The notes under the pieces were generated by a model. The model searched no databases and was not told where the DNA came from. It saw only the letters and a list, made by a program, of their open reading frames with translations. The translations under genes and the position numbers were made by a program. From assembly GCF_033958435.1 (NCBI RefSeq), contig NC_134138.1, positions 30,968,598 through 31,032,597 on the forward strand: a stretch of DNA of 64,000 nucleotides. Reading direction: 5' to 3'. Positions within the stretch are counted from its first letter, which is position 1, and every line of letters starts with the position of its first letter. Positions 12,481 through 22,939 of the stretch are shown piece by piece. The DNA comes from Carettochelys insculpta (lineage: Eukaryota; Chordata; Testudines; Carettochelyidae).

Positions 12481-13892
12481 CTTCACATCTTAAAACGCAA
12501 GTACATTTTTCACAATTGCACAATAAAACAAGCTTTATGGTTTTACAATGAGGCTCTCACTTCAGTTCATTCTTACGTCTCCCTGACTGACTGGTGATGT
12601 CTTGCCCCTTATATACCTGTGATGGCATGTCTGATAACATTCAAGTTCAAGGAAAATGTACTTCTCAAAAAGTTTGGAAGTTTCCTCCACAGCGGTTAGT
12701 GAAAAATGAATCCACATATGGAATACCCAAAACACATTGTCCAAACATTATATTTGCCCTTTTTTCTCACTGACAACAAAAGCTGCATCCCAATGCACTG
12801 CCCTCCCCACACCTACCACGCCAGACAGTTGTTTGGGTCCTCTGTCTCTAAACCCAGTCTTGTCCATCTGAGTATGTCCCTGTGTATACATACATATATA
12901 CTTTGAGTGAGGGGCGAATATTGTCTTTATCCCTGTTAATTAAACAGATCTTCCTGCTCCTACAATCACGGGTAATATGTTTTTGCAAAGCAGGAATTAA
13001 AGCCACCTTATTTTTGCTTGTGGGAACTCAGATTGCAAGCCACTTACAATTTCCAAGTGGTATTTATCCATATCATGATTTCCAGGAGCATCTTGATAAA
13101 AGTCCTGCGTCTGAGACAATTTGCTGCAGAGAACATTGTAGCAATTAACACAATTTCTGCTGATACACTGCTGGCTACATGTGCCAGTTGTATTGAAAAG
13201 TGAATCATTGCAGAGGGGAAGGAAAGTCCTGTTCATAGGGAAAGTAGTGAATTTTCATTTAGGTGTCGATTACGTGATGTCATTTTCAAAGAAAAATGTG
13301 CAAAATAATGAAAGAGCTGAAGGCACCTCATGGATTGAAGGAAGAAACTTTGGCTCTACACTGGGCGGGGGGGAGGGAGGCATGTAAAAGTGAAAAAGGA
13401 AAGCAGGAGAAACTGAAGTAAGAGCTTCTGTTTGAAAAAATAATTGCAGAATAAGTACCTGACAATGGTATGGGATATTTCAAACTGATCTGGTGTGTGA
13501 AAGTTTTCTTTGCATCCAGAAAGGTGACCTAGATAGATACAAGTCATGGCATCTATACAAATGAATCCAAGCTAAATTAAAAAAAAAATTACAGTCATAT
13601 GGGGTACTGCAGCCTCACAATGGGGTACTGTCTAGATTAGAAAAAAATGTTAGTAAGTTTCTGTTCATGTGCAGCTTTTGGCGTGCTTTAGAATGGACTG
13701 CAATCAACTAATGTGTTTAAAACATAACCTTTTTTTTTTTTTTGACTCAAAGCATGATGTGATAGAGGAGACTAAATCAGTCCAAACAAATGCATGTGAG
13801 ATGCAAAGCTTAAATTAATGAGTGGGAAATTGTTTTCTAAGAACACATAGAAAGTACTTACAAAAAATTAATTAAATAAATAAACAAACAAA
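12481..13892. other. No gene seen; includes poly-T run near 13730
   Basis: AT-rich DNA with a ~15-base poly-T at about 13730-13744 and short chance frames. I recognise no element ends, RNA gene or coding domain. Confidence 0.55.
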
Positions 13893-14063
13893 CAATCCTG
13901 TAGCACCTTAAAGACTATTTTATTTATTAGGTTCTGAGCTAATGAAGAGGGTCTTGCTCATGAAAGCTCATTACCTAATAAATAAAATTGTTAGTCTTTA
14001 AGATGCTACAGGACTGCCTGTTTTTTGGAAAACTATGGACTAACATAGCTGCCCCTCTGAGTC
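13893..14063 (+). mobile_element. Hammerhead-bearing Penelope-like repeat, copy 1
   Basis: A head-to-head arrangement. The left arm (CCTGTAGCACCTTAAAGACT and an AT-rich stretch) is the inverse of the right arm (AGTCTTTAAGATGCTACAGG), with 14 consecutive paired bases TTTTATTTATTAGG/CCTAATAAATAAAA. Between the arms lie CTAATGA (13939-13945), a stem-loop (13947-13961) and GAAA (13962-13965), the order of a hammerhead core with one change in the first box. The right flank ends with the ACTAACATAGCTGCCCCTCTGA-type tail shared by all copies. Hammerhead ribozymes in Penelope-like elements are established; the assignment of this family to that group is inference. Confidence 0.6.
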
Positions 14064-14068
14064 GTACA

Positions 14069-14522
14069 GGCTGTGGCCACACTTGGCCAAAACTTCAAAA
14101 AGGTCATGCACATAGCCATTTCAAAGGTTACTAATGAGGCGCTGTATTGAATATTCAGCACCTCATTAGCAAAAGGATGCTTCCAGCCACGGCACTTCAA
14201 AAGTGCCGCTTTCGAACGCTCGCAGCTCAGTGCAGCTACACGGGGGTCCTTTTTGAAAGGACCCCGCACCTTTCAAAATCCCCTTATTTCTCTCAACGGA
14301 GGAAGAAGGGGATTTCAAAATGTGCTGGGTCCTTTCGAAAAGGACGCCCATGTAGCCACGCCAAGTCACGAGCGTTCGAAAGTGACGCTTTCAAAGCGCT
14401 GAGGCCAGAAGCGTCCTAATGCTAATGAGGTGCAGAATATTCATTTCAGCACCTCATTAGTAATCTTTGAAATGTCCATTTGCATGGCCATTTCGAAGTT
14501 TTGGCCAAGTGTTGGCTCAGCC
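14069..14522. mobile_element. Palindromic Harbinger-type MITE (family of 4639)
   Basis: The ends GGCTGTGGCCACACTTGGCC (left) and the inverted GGCTGAGCCAACACTTGGCC (right) lead into long inverted arms containing CTAATGAGGYGCTG / CAGCACCTCATTAG. The TSD is ACA, at 14066-14068 and 14523-14525. The whole element could fold into one long hairpin centred near 14295. It has no coding capacity. Five related copies in the window differ in arm decay and have different 3-bp targets. Confidence 0.85.
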
Positions 14523-14525
14523 ACA

Positions 14526-16136
14526 ATGTTTGTAGAACAAGTGGCATAATCCATTGGGATGGTGCTTGGTCCTGCCATGAGTGCAGGGGATTGTAACTCA
14601 TGATCTCTCAGGAGTCCTTTCAGTTCTATGATTCCATGGCAGATAGAAACAGTAGTAGATGGTGCAGCAATTCCTGGTGTGAACAGAGTCCCAGAGTTCT
14701 CTGAGACAGCTCTCTTTAACAATGAATTGACTTGTGTGAGTTTTATCTGTTCATGGGGAGGTGTAAGGTGAATGGGAGTTTGTTAGCAATAACATGTCAT
14801 GCTCATTTTGATGTGAGCTGTTAATCAACCCATTTTACCTCTCTGCACCAAAGTTCTTAGAAAGAGCATTTATCTTCAGAGGCCTTTGTGACATACGATG
14901 AAAACTAGATTTACCTCCTGAAAATGAGCACGTAATTTTTTAAAAAGCAAGCTGCAGCATTAAAAAGAACACAAAAGTAAACCCATGCTCTGCCAGGATC
15001 ATCTCAGCCACTTAAACACTTCTTTGCAATGAGCAGCTGCCAATATGCAAAAGAAGAATCTGTACTTTACAATGAATTTGTCTGACATCCTGTCAGGTAA
15101 ATCACTGGATTAGGCTTGTTTTATCCTGTGCATTTCTTGTTCCCATGAGGGTTGGATGGCTTCAGGGACTCTTAATGGAAGAGTCTATCAGCCCTAAATG
15201 TCTTTGGGCCTTTTCCATTTTTAAAAATAAACAAAATCTTGTTCATCTACTTGTATATTTCCAGTGAACATATTGTTAAGAACAGCCAAAAGAAACCATT
15301 TGCAGTGCACAACAGAACATTTTAGCTTCACCCTTCCTGTCTGTGACCTTAAAGTAATTTCATGCAAAGAGTTAATCCTTACAGATTAGGTTTGAAGCAA
15401 ATTAACACAGCAATGTGGATAAGATGCCACTGTCTCTGTTAGATGCACTGTACTCATTTAGTGCATAAACAGTAGATATTGTTCTCCAGTGCTGCCAAGG
15501 TAGATAATTTTTAAAAGCAGCAAATTCACTTAACATTAAAAAAACAATATATTTTATTGCCAAAAAGCTAATGTTTAAAGCTGCTTCATATGTGAGTGGT
15601 TTATGGTGTTTGGCAAAAGTCCTGATTATTGAAATTAAACACTTTTAGCATCCTTGTGACTATGGAAAATGTATTTTACCCCATGCAATACCAAACATGA
15701 ATTATTGAATTATGATTGACAAGAATGGAAAAAACATTAAATAAACTTGAATGTTTTTCTGCCTGTGGCAGATTAACAACTGCACGTTTGAAGTAAGACA
15801 GATCAAAAAGGATGAGTAATAATTTGATTCTATAAAACAACATTTGCATTTATTATAAACAACAAATTAGTCTGATGTAGATACCAAAAAGGATGAACAT
15901 GGTATTGAAAATAAAAATATAGAAAAACTAACCTAATTCAAGTGAGATTGATAATTACCTTTATGAAGGAACAACATAGCATTTACAAGTAATTAAACCA
16001 ATGAACCAATAATTAAACTCACAGTTTTGATCATTTATTTTCTATAGCTTTTTTTTAAAGTTATATTAAGATTTTTCTTAAAAGACATAAAATTCAATAG
16101 AAAATGATCTCCTTGTAATAGAAATGTCAAACAATT
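14526..16136. other. Mostly unique AT-rich DNA; one duplicated segment
   Basis: No gene recognised. It contains the first copy of the diverged pair described at 14947-15108. The remainder shows no element ends. Confidence 0.55.
14947..15108 (+). repeat. Diverged repeated segment, copy 1 (partner 17153-17317)
   Basis: Shares blocks with 17153-17317 in the same order: ATTAAAAAGAACAC, CAGCCACTTAA, TTGYAATRAGYAGCTGCC, and a CCTGTCAG-TAA end. Identity is roughly 70% by eye with few gaps. The segment has no coding potential and no recognisable tRNA, 7SL or 5S promoter. It could be an ancient dispersed repeat or a local duplication. Confidence 0.6.
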
Positions 16137-16144
16137 CTACAGAG

Positions 16145-16523
16145 CAGTGGCATAACCAGAAGGGCACACTTAGGTGGGGTCCAATTTTGGGTGGAAGGGC
16201 AGGGGTGGTGGCGTGGGTTAAACCCTAGCACCCAGCCACCCTCCCCAGCAGTAGTGCTGGGTGGAACAGCATAAACATCTGTGCCCTGGCCTCACTCCCT
16301 GCCACATTGTCAGTGGAGCAGGTAAGCTCTGGCACTCCAACCCTGCTCCCCAGCTGCAGTGCCTCAGCAGCTCATTGCATTCCCTGGCTGGCATGCAGAG
16401 CAGACTGGCAGAATCAGGCAAGAGCTGGGGAACAACAATATCTCTGGGGACCTGCAGGGGTGTCCCTGGGTGCAAAAAGGGTGTGCCATGACCCACTCAG
16501 GCCCCCCTATGACTAAGCCTCTG
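16145..16523. mobile_element. Non-autonomous hAT element
   Basis: Termini CAGTGGCATAACCAGAAGGG (left) and, inverted from the right, CAGAGGCTTAGTCATAGGGG match in CAGWGGCRTARYCA form, the CAG-type ends of hAT transposons. The flanking octamers CTACAGAG (16137-16144) and CTATAGAA (16524-16531) agree at 6 of 8 positions, both differences being transitions, so they are probably a decayed 8-bp target duplication. The interior is GC-rich, without transposase. Confidence 0.65.
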
Positions 16524-16531
16524 CTATAGAA

Positions 16532-18135
16532 TTTAATGGAATTTTATTGCTTTACTCTAGAATGCTATAGATTTGCATCAAAATATTACAATGTTCTATA
16601 GCATTTTTCTATAGAGAAAGGTAAGGAGATACTGTTTTAGCTATAATGAATTCCTTAATCTTATATAAAATATCAACTATTTTCTCTTTTAGGGCCTGAT
16701 ACAAAGCCCAGCAGAGACACTGACTTCAATGGGCTTTGACTTAATCCCTTCCAGTTAATGGGTCAAATCTAGCAGGCTTTCCTTTGTCAGTAGCTGCAGG
16801 TTTTGTCTATGCAAGAAAATGATTTGTGCCATCTACCATTTTGTCTCTCTTTGAAACACGATCTCAGTAACAAACAGCCCGAGCAACTTATCAATGGCCT
16901 CAGTACCTGTAGGGGTATTCAGTATCTCTCAGAGCTAAGCCAGAAATAGGTAAAGCCAGAGAGTATTGGCTAAATAGAGTTTGTTCCTAACATAAATCTG
17001 TGTTTTATTTTGTTTTTTAATGTTAGTTATCTGGGCAGTCAAACAGCAAGAAATAAAAATAGCACCATACACAATATTTATTTATAGGGACGTCAGAACG
17101 TTTGTTGAGTTGAAATTGGCCTTTAAAAAATTACCACTTCACTTACAAGGGAGCATGCTGCACGATTAAAAAGAACACTATATCAAAGCCAGGCTGTGCC
17201 TCAGGACCATCCCAGCCACTTAATCACCTCTTTGTAATAAGTAGCTGCCTATATCCTAAAGGAGGCTCTTCTCTTTATGATAAAAGAGCCAAACACCCTG
17301 TCAGTAAGTACATTACCAGAGCAAAAGAACGTGTTTTCCTGTAAATATTTAATTTCTCATTCTGAAAAAGCCAATCCATGTAAGCTTTTCCACAGCTTGC
17401 TGGGACGAAAGTTCTCTGCTATGAATAATGCAGATGGTACCTGGTAGTATACTGCACCAGCAGATATTCTGGTGTCTGAAGCACTTGTTTAAATATATAG
17501 TCAGCTCTGATTTGCAGGGTTTCCAGTCTGCCTGAGATAAATAATCTTTCCTCATTTCACTGAGCTAAGAGAAGTACACAGCTGCACAAACTGGCAGTCC
17601 TGAACATATCGGGTCAGACTCTACAGACTTTATTTATGCAAAACTCCATTGTCTTCAGCTGAAAATTTAGGTACTGCAAGAAGGCATGCTCTTTTAGCAG
17701 CAGTAGTTTAATTATTTTGCAGAAAGAAAAGGAGAATCTAAATGAGCAGTAATACAAAATGCAACAGTAGTAGTAACCACAGGGGATTTTACACTTTGAT
17801 TCTTGAATTAAAGGACAGTAATATAATTAATGGCAATCAGCATGACATTGTGGAGAATAAATCTTGCTTAAATTTGATATTTGTCTGAGATTACCAGCAT
17901 AGTTGATAAAGGCAGCAGTGTTTAGGTAATAAACTTAAACCTCTGCAAAACATTTAATATACTAATTTGTGACATTTTGATCAGAAATACTAGAAATATA
18001 TAACATTAACCTGGCACATATTAAATGGATTAAAAGGGGACTGATAGGCCTCAAAATGTAGTCTGATATGTAGACTGATGAGTGCACATTTTGAGACCTA
18101 TCTTCAAATAGGAAAGTGGGATCCTGCCGAGATGG
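16532..18135. other. Unclassified AT-rich DNA; second duplicated segment
   Basis: Holds 17153-17317 (see separate entry). No coding or RNA gene seen. Confidence 0.55.
17153..17317 (+). repeat. Diverged repeated segment, copy 2 (partner 14947-15108)
   Basis: Same block order as 14947-15108, including ATTAAAAAGAACAC, CAGCCACTTAATCACCTCTT and AACACCCTGTCAGTAAG. Copies are ~2.2 kb apart in the same orientation with an hAT element between them. Nature unknown. Confidence 0.6.
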
Positions 18136-18139
18136 GTGT

Positions 18140-18243
18140 TTGGCCTCACACACACTATTTGCCATTTGTATTGACAAGCTGAAGGAAAACATAAAACCAT
18201 CACTGATACAGTTTGCAGATGACACACAAATTGTGGGAGTGGT
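18140..18243 (+). mobile_element. CR1-type LINE RT fragment
   Basis: Reads FAICIDKLKENI then LIQFADDTQIVG, the catalytic FADD palm motif of CR1-type reverse transcriptases and its upstream helix. Only ~100 bp is recognisable, immediately before a minus-strand CR1 3' end, so it was cut by that insertion or by deletion. Confidence 0.65.
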
Positions 18244-18244
18244 A

Positions 18245-18993
18245 GAATCATAGAACTGGAAGGGACCCCAAGAGGTCATCGTCTCATACCCTGCACTCAT
18301 GGCAAGACCAAGCACCATCTAGATTGTCTCTAGCAGGTGTTTGCCCAACCTGCTCTTAAAAAATCTCCAATGATAGAGATTCCACAACCTCCATAGGCAA
18401 TGTATCTCAGTGCTTAACCACTCTGACAGTCAAGAAGTTCTCCCTAATGTCACTTCTTATCCAATTCTCAGAAATTAAAGTGAATTGTTTTTTTCTCCTT
18501 CTTCCTTGTACTTGAAAGCCATTATCTTGCCATCATCATCATCATCATCATCATCAGTAACCGTGGGCTCAGCACCCGTTGGTGTCTGATGCCTCTCTCA
18601 TTATTTCCTTCCATCTTTCCCTGTCCAGTGCAGAGTGGCTTAGTTTCTGTAGAGTAGCTCCACACCAGTCTACAACATCATCTATCCATTCTCTGTGGGG
18701 TCTGTCTCCCCTATTCGAACCATCCATTATGCTGAATACCAGGGTCTTGATTTTTTGTTCGTCGTTCATTCTGCAAATATGTCCAAATAGTTGTAGCTTC
18801 CATTTTATAAACTTCTGCAGCAGGTTCTCTTTTGGCTGTATTTTCCTATATAATTCCTCATTGGTGACCTTCTGCATCCATCCTACCCTCAGAATCTTTC
18901 TATAACAACTCCTTTCAAGCACCAATATTCTTCTTTTTGAATCCTCTCTCATATTTCCAGACTAAACAAATTCAATTATTTCCTAAATTAATT
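18245..18993 (-). mobile_element. CR1 3' end, split by RTE fragment
   Basis: On the minus strand the element ends with the CR1 signature (AGAATCATAGAACTGGAAGGGACC on the plus strand at 18245). 18245-18533 carries the 3' UTR and the last part of ORF2; CR1-like sequence (CCAGACTAAACAAATTCAATT) resumes at about 18957. Between them lies the RTE fragment, which is therefore the later insertion. Confidence 0.75.
18534..18951 (-). mobile_element. 5'-truncated RTE LINE fragment
   Basis: The minus-strand frame 18569-18952 gives a 127-residue fragment nearly collinear with the C-terminus of the RTE at 7685-8028. It shares the MQKVTNEELYRKIQPKENL start, FGHICRMNDEQ and WIDDVVDWCG blocks. The 3' tail is the (CAT)n run at 18534-18556. 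High similarity to the 7.7-8.0 kb copy and an uninterrupted frame suggest the family was active relatively late. The fragment lacks the endonuclease and RT palm, as expected of 5' truncation. Confidence 0.85.
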
Positions 18994-19071
18994 TCTCAAC
19001 AATTGAGAGGACAGGTCACCATAACAGAATCATCCGAATCACTTGGTGAGCTGGATGCATGTAAACAATAT

Positions 19072-20943
19072 GACTGCATCTACACTAGAGAGTTTTGTCG
19101 ACAAAACTGGTGTTTTGACGATAAAGTTAGTAGAGTGTCCATGCTACAAATGTGTTCCATTGACAGTAAATTTACAAAATGAGGCACTTTTGTCAACAGA
19201 CTGCTGCCTCCTCCCGACAAGGCAGAATGCCTTTCTTGACAGAATCTGTCAAGAGAAAAGCAGTCTGGACTCTCAGGGGGGAACTTCTGTTGACAGATAA
19301 GTCCTCCATGGTGCCAGCCAGCTGCCCCTGGGAGATGCCCTGTCCACTGCAATCACAGCTCTATGCTCCCTGCCTCCAGGCACTCTTAAAGCTGCAAGGA
19401 GTCCTGTAAATCTGGCAACAGGAAGCTGAGAGTGTGGAAGCAGCCCAGCAGCATGCTGCTTGTCCCCATGCTCCATGGTTATTCCTTTTGCCTGAGGCAA
19501 ACTACTTTGCATCAAGTCAGCCACCCCCAGGGCCCTCCAGGGAGCCACAGAAGGGGTCATTGGGTCCCAGGAGCCCCCCTCCATGGCACCAAACAATGGG
19601 CCCCCTCTTGGACCGAGCCAGCGATCAGGGACCTCCTTAGTCTCTGGGCTGTGGAGGACATTCTATGGGACCCCTCTGTGAAGAGGGACAATGCCCCTGC
19701 ATATGCCCAGCTAGATACCAGCCTTGTGGACTGTGGCCACCCCATCCACACCATGGAGCAGATGTGGGCAAAAGTAAAAGAGCTCCAGCATGGGTACACC
19801 CAGGCCTGGGACAGTTGCTGGAGCTCAGAAACAGGGCCCACAACCTGCCCCTACTTCAAGGAGCTCCACAAGCTCCTGAGTGGCAAGGATGGCTCCCCAC
19901 TGACCATTGCCCTGAACACAGCAGAGAAGACCCCACCACCACTGCCAGAGCTGGAAGAAGAGGAGCAGCAACCTGGGACCCAACCAGAGCCCCTCAAGCC
20001 AGACCACCTCCAGGGCAACCCCAGGCCTCTTCACCGGACCCTACAGTATGTACCCTATGCATCATACACCCCAGGGCATGGGCAGAAGGCTCTGAAGAGG
20101 CTTGCCACAAGGGTCACCAGGCCAACTCAGGTGGGACCTCATGATGTGGACTCAGTATGTAACCATGTGCAAGGCAGTGTGTCTCACCTGGACCCAGCAG
20201 GCAGCCCCCAGGCACTTGGGAATGGATTGCATGGGAGGCTGCATGAGCCTCAGGACCCTGGGGAGTGGGAGTTGCCAGCCCCTGCCCCTGTTGAAAGTGG
20301 GCCAGCCACAAGGGTGATGGCCCAACCCCAGACACACCAGTGAGGAGTACAATTCCTGGCATACAGGCATGCCCACAGGCAGGAGACAGCAGCTGCTCCT
20401 GCAGACAGTACTGTGAGCTGCACATATTTGGGAGGGACATGGGGGAGGGCCAGGCTGCATCCAGAGACCCACGACCCATGTGGTGACCACTCCATAGCTG
20501 GACACCCCCACTTTGGCTGATAGCCCATTGAACAGCGGATGGGATGCAATGGTCAGTCTTGTCCCTGAGGCACCATGGTTCACTGGCAAGTGTTAGTCTC
20601 TCTTTCTGAAAGTGTGTGAGCCCTGCTGTAGCAGCTATGCAGTCCCTCAAGGAGGTAGGCAATCCTCAGCATGGACAGGGAATGTAGGTCAGGGGGCCCT
20701 TTAAGAGAATGCCTGGCTGAGGCTCCCAGAAGGGCTTGCTGGCCATACGACCTGTCTGAAGGGATTCTGGGGCTCTTTCTGTTGAGAAAGTGGCTGGGCA
20801 GTCTGGCCTCTCTCTGGTGACAGAGCAGATCAACAGTGCGGTCTGCTTTGCTGCGTGGAAGTGATCTGTCTACAGAAGTTTTGTTGGAAGATCTCTTCCA
20901 ACTGTAACTTCTGTCAATAGATCGCTCTAACGTAGACATAGCC
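19072..20943 (+). mobile_element. Harbinger-type element carrying only the Myb-like gene
   Basis: Left end GACTGCATCTACACTAGAGAG, right end (inverted) GGCTATGTCTACGTTAGAGCG. Both are followed by TTTTGT-rich subterminal repeats. No clean target duplication: TAT precedes and TTA follows. The interior holds one intact Myb/SANT-like frame and no transposase. The same termini flank the element at 38308-40677 and resemble those at 9792. Confidence 0.7.
19432..20343 (+). CDS. Myb/SANT-like Harbinger accessory protein (transposon-encoded)
   Basis: A 303-residue open frame. Residues ~66-128 form a Trp-rich helix-turn-helix-type region (W72, W79, W112, W126) that aligns with the Myb-like protein of the complete Harbinger at 27216-31552: both have a DLL-LW start, -CGHP-, a W-VKEL-GY segment, then CP(Y/F)(F/Y)-EL. 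An acidic/proline-rich stretch (~165-190) follows in both. In PIF-Harbinger transposons this second protein binds DNA and brings the transposase to the termini. The first in-frame Met is taken as the start; real translation could begin later, since residues 1-60 have no counterpart. No transposase lies in the element, so the frame survives without an obvious partner. Expression is unknown, and an intact frame may be chance in GC-rich sequence. Confidence 0.6.
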   Translation: MWKQPSSMLLVPMLHGYSFCLRQTTLHQVSHPQGPPGSHRRGHWVPGAPLHGTKQWAPSWTEPAIRDLLSLWAVEDILWDPSVKRDNAPAYAQLDTSLVDCGHPIHTMEQMWAKVKELQHGYTQAWDSCWSSETGPTTCPYFKELHKLLSGKDGSPLTIALNTAEKTPPPLPELEEEEQQPGTQPEPLKPDHLQGNPRPLHRTLQYVPYASYTPGHGQKALKRLATRVTRPTQVGPHDVDSVCNHVQGSVSHLDPAGSPQALGNGLHGRLHEPQDPGEWELPAPAPVESGPATRVMAQPQTHQ

Positions 20944-21139
20944 TTATTATGGCTACAATGTATACATCTGTGAACACAGGATGGAGGCCATACAGAAGGT
21001 GGGGAGTCTACCCTGTAGAGCCGTGACTCTGAAAAAGCTCTGGGTATTTTGACGTATAATCAGCTGGGCACCTAGTATGACACTGTGGCCCAGGGACTAA
21101 TGTAGTTCTTGAATGCATAAACAGAAGTGGTTATTAGGA

Positions 21140-21425
21140 CTAGTGAGGTTATTTTACTACCATGCTTGACACTGGTGTGACCATTGCTGGAAAATTGTGT
21201 CTATTTCTGGTGCCCATAATTCAAGAAAAATGTTGAACAATTTGGAGGCGTTTCAGAGAAGAGCCACAGAAATGATTAAAAGATTAAAACCCTCCTTTAT
21301 AGTGGCTGATTCAAAGAGCTCTGTCTATTTGATTTAACAAAGAGCAGGTGAAAGGATGACTTGACTGAACTCTGTAAGAATCTACATAGCTAACTAATCT
21401 TTAAAAGCGAGCACTTCTATCCAGC
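21140..21425 (+). mobile_element. CR1/L3-type LINE fragment
   Basis: Broken frames encode a run like the RT C-terminal PLLENCVYFWCP-FKKN block followed by the helix normally reading RVQRRATKMI (here GVSEKSHRND). This matches the clearer copies at 39780-39960. Many stops; no element ends. Confidence 0.55.
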
Positions 21426-21429
21426 AGAA

Positions 21430-21570
21430 AAAGTCTCAGAGGGGTAGCCATATTAGTCTGTATCTTCACAAATAACAATCAGCCCTATGACACCAAAGAG
21501 ATAAACAAATGTATGTGGTCATGAGCTTTCATGTGTAAGACCTACTTCCTCAGATAAAAATAAAGAGTCA
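21430..21570 (-). mobile_element. Hammerhead-bearing Penelope-like repeat, copy 2
   Basis: On the minus strand: CTGAGGA (21553-21547), a partly paired stem II, GAAA (21530-21527), GCTCATGACC and then the family body, ending in the shared tail AGATACAGACTAATATGGCTACCCCTCTGAG (21461-21433). Both conserved hammerhead boxes are intact here, but stem II has two mismatches and no left inverted arm is present. Confidence 0.6.
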
Positions 21571-21947
21571 AAAAGGGACTCCAGGGTTTATATAACAGGG
21601 AATTATGGGCAGGGGAAATTTTCCACTCCACTTAAGTTCCCTGTAAATTGAAAAATTGAGGGTTAGTAGCATTAACAGTTGTACTTTGTTCTAATTTTGT
21701 ATTTTATTTTTTTTGCATTTTGGGGCCTTCCATTTTCAAATAATCTCTGAAACCTCAGCATGGCTGTGACTGCAACTTTAAGAAATGGTTGCACACTGAT
21801 TTAATGTCATTATTTTATTAACAGAATCAAACAGGACAGTTGGATCCTCCTGATTTTGATTTGTTTTAATATTAAGCGAATGTTAAAAAAGGAACAAGTA
21901 GTTAGGGAAATACTTCAAGACCTGGTGGCAGCAACACTGGAGTGCTG

Positions 21948-22656
21948 AGCCACGTCTACACGTGCTGGCTACCTTGAAGTAGCTGCGCCAACTTCGAAAT
22001 AGAGCCCGCCACATCTACACGTGGCAGGCGCTATTTCAAAGTTGAAATCAACATAAGGCAGCGAGACGTCGAAGTCGCTATCCTCATGAGGAGATGGGAA
22101 TAGCACCCTACTTTGACGTTGAACGTCAAAGTAGGGCACATGTAGCCGATCCGTGTCCCGCATCATTGAAATAGCGGGGTCTGCCATTGCAGCCATCAGC
22201 TGAGGGGTTGAGAGACGCTCTCTCCAGCCCCTGCGGGGCTCTATGGTCACCGTGTGCAGCAGCCCTTAGCCCAAGGCTTCTGGCTGCTGCTGCTGCAGCT
22301 GGGGATCCATGCTGCATGCACAGGGTCAGCAACCAGTTGTCAGCTTTGTGGATCTTGTGCTATGTAGTGCAAGTGTGTCTGGGAGGGGCCCTTTAAGGAA
22401 GCGGATTGCTGTTGAGTCTGCCCTGTGACCCTGTCTGCAGCTGTTCCTGGCACCCTTATTTCGATGTGGGCCGCTTTGGTGTGTAGACGCTCCCCTGCAG
22501 CGCCTACTTCGATGTAGTGCTGCCCAACGTCGACGTTGAATGTCAATGGCACCAGCCCTGGAGGAAGTGTAAACGTTATTCATCAAAATAGCTTATTTCG
22601 ATGTCGCTACATCGAAATAAGCTATTTCGATGTAGCATTCACATGTAAACGTAGGT
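21948..22656 (-). mobile_element. 0.7-kb Harbinger-type MITE, copy a
   Basis: 709 bp between AGCCACGTCTACACGTG and the inverted right end ACCTACGTTTACATG. TSD CTG at 21945-21947 and 22657-22659. The CpG-rich interior, read on the minus strand, holds the leader and first codons (ATGGATCCCCAG) of a Harbinger transposase gene. Strand is given by that sense. It is the most diverged of five copies (others at 45640, 47616, 49936 and 52734). Confidence 0.85.
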
Positions 22657-22756
22657 CTGGAGGTGAACATCAAAGTTAGTGGAAGAAGAAAAGAAGAAAA
22701 TGTAAACCAACAGTTCTTTACATGTGTGGGATTTTTTTTAAATAAATTCATTGTGA

Positions 22757-22783
22757 AGGAAGGAAAGAAGGAAGGAAGGAAGA
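22757..22783 (+). repeat. (GGAA)n microsatellite
   Basis: Short imperfect GAAGGAAGGAAAG-type run just right of MITE copy a. A similar run occurs at about 56963-56993. Confidence 0.7.
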
Positions 22784-22939
22784 CTGGGAAAAGGAAATCA
22801 AGGAACAACAACTTTCTAAACCCATGTACTTTAAATCGTCAGTTATATCAAGGAGTACTCCTCATTTTGTTTGGATGATGGGGGACAACTTAATAAAAGG
22901 AAGGGTGGTCCAATGACAAGGTTATTAAGCCAGGCCTTA

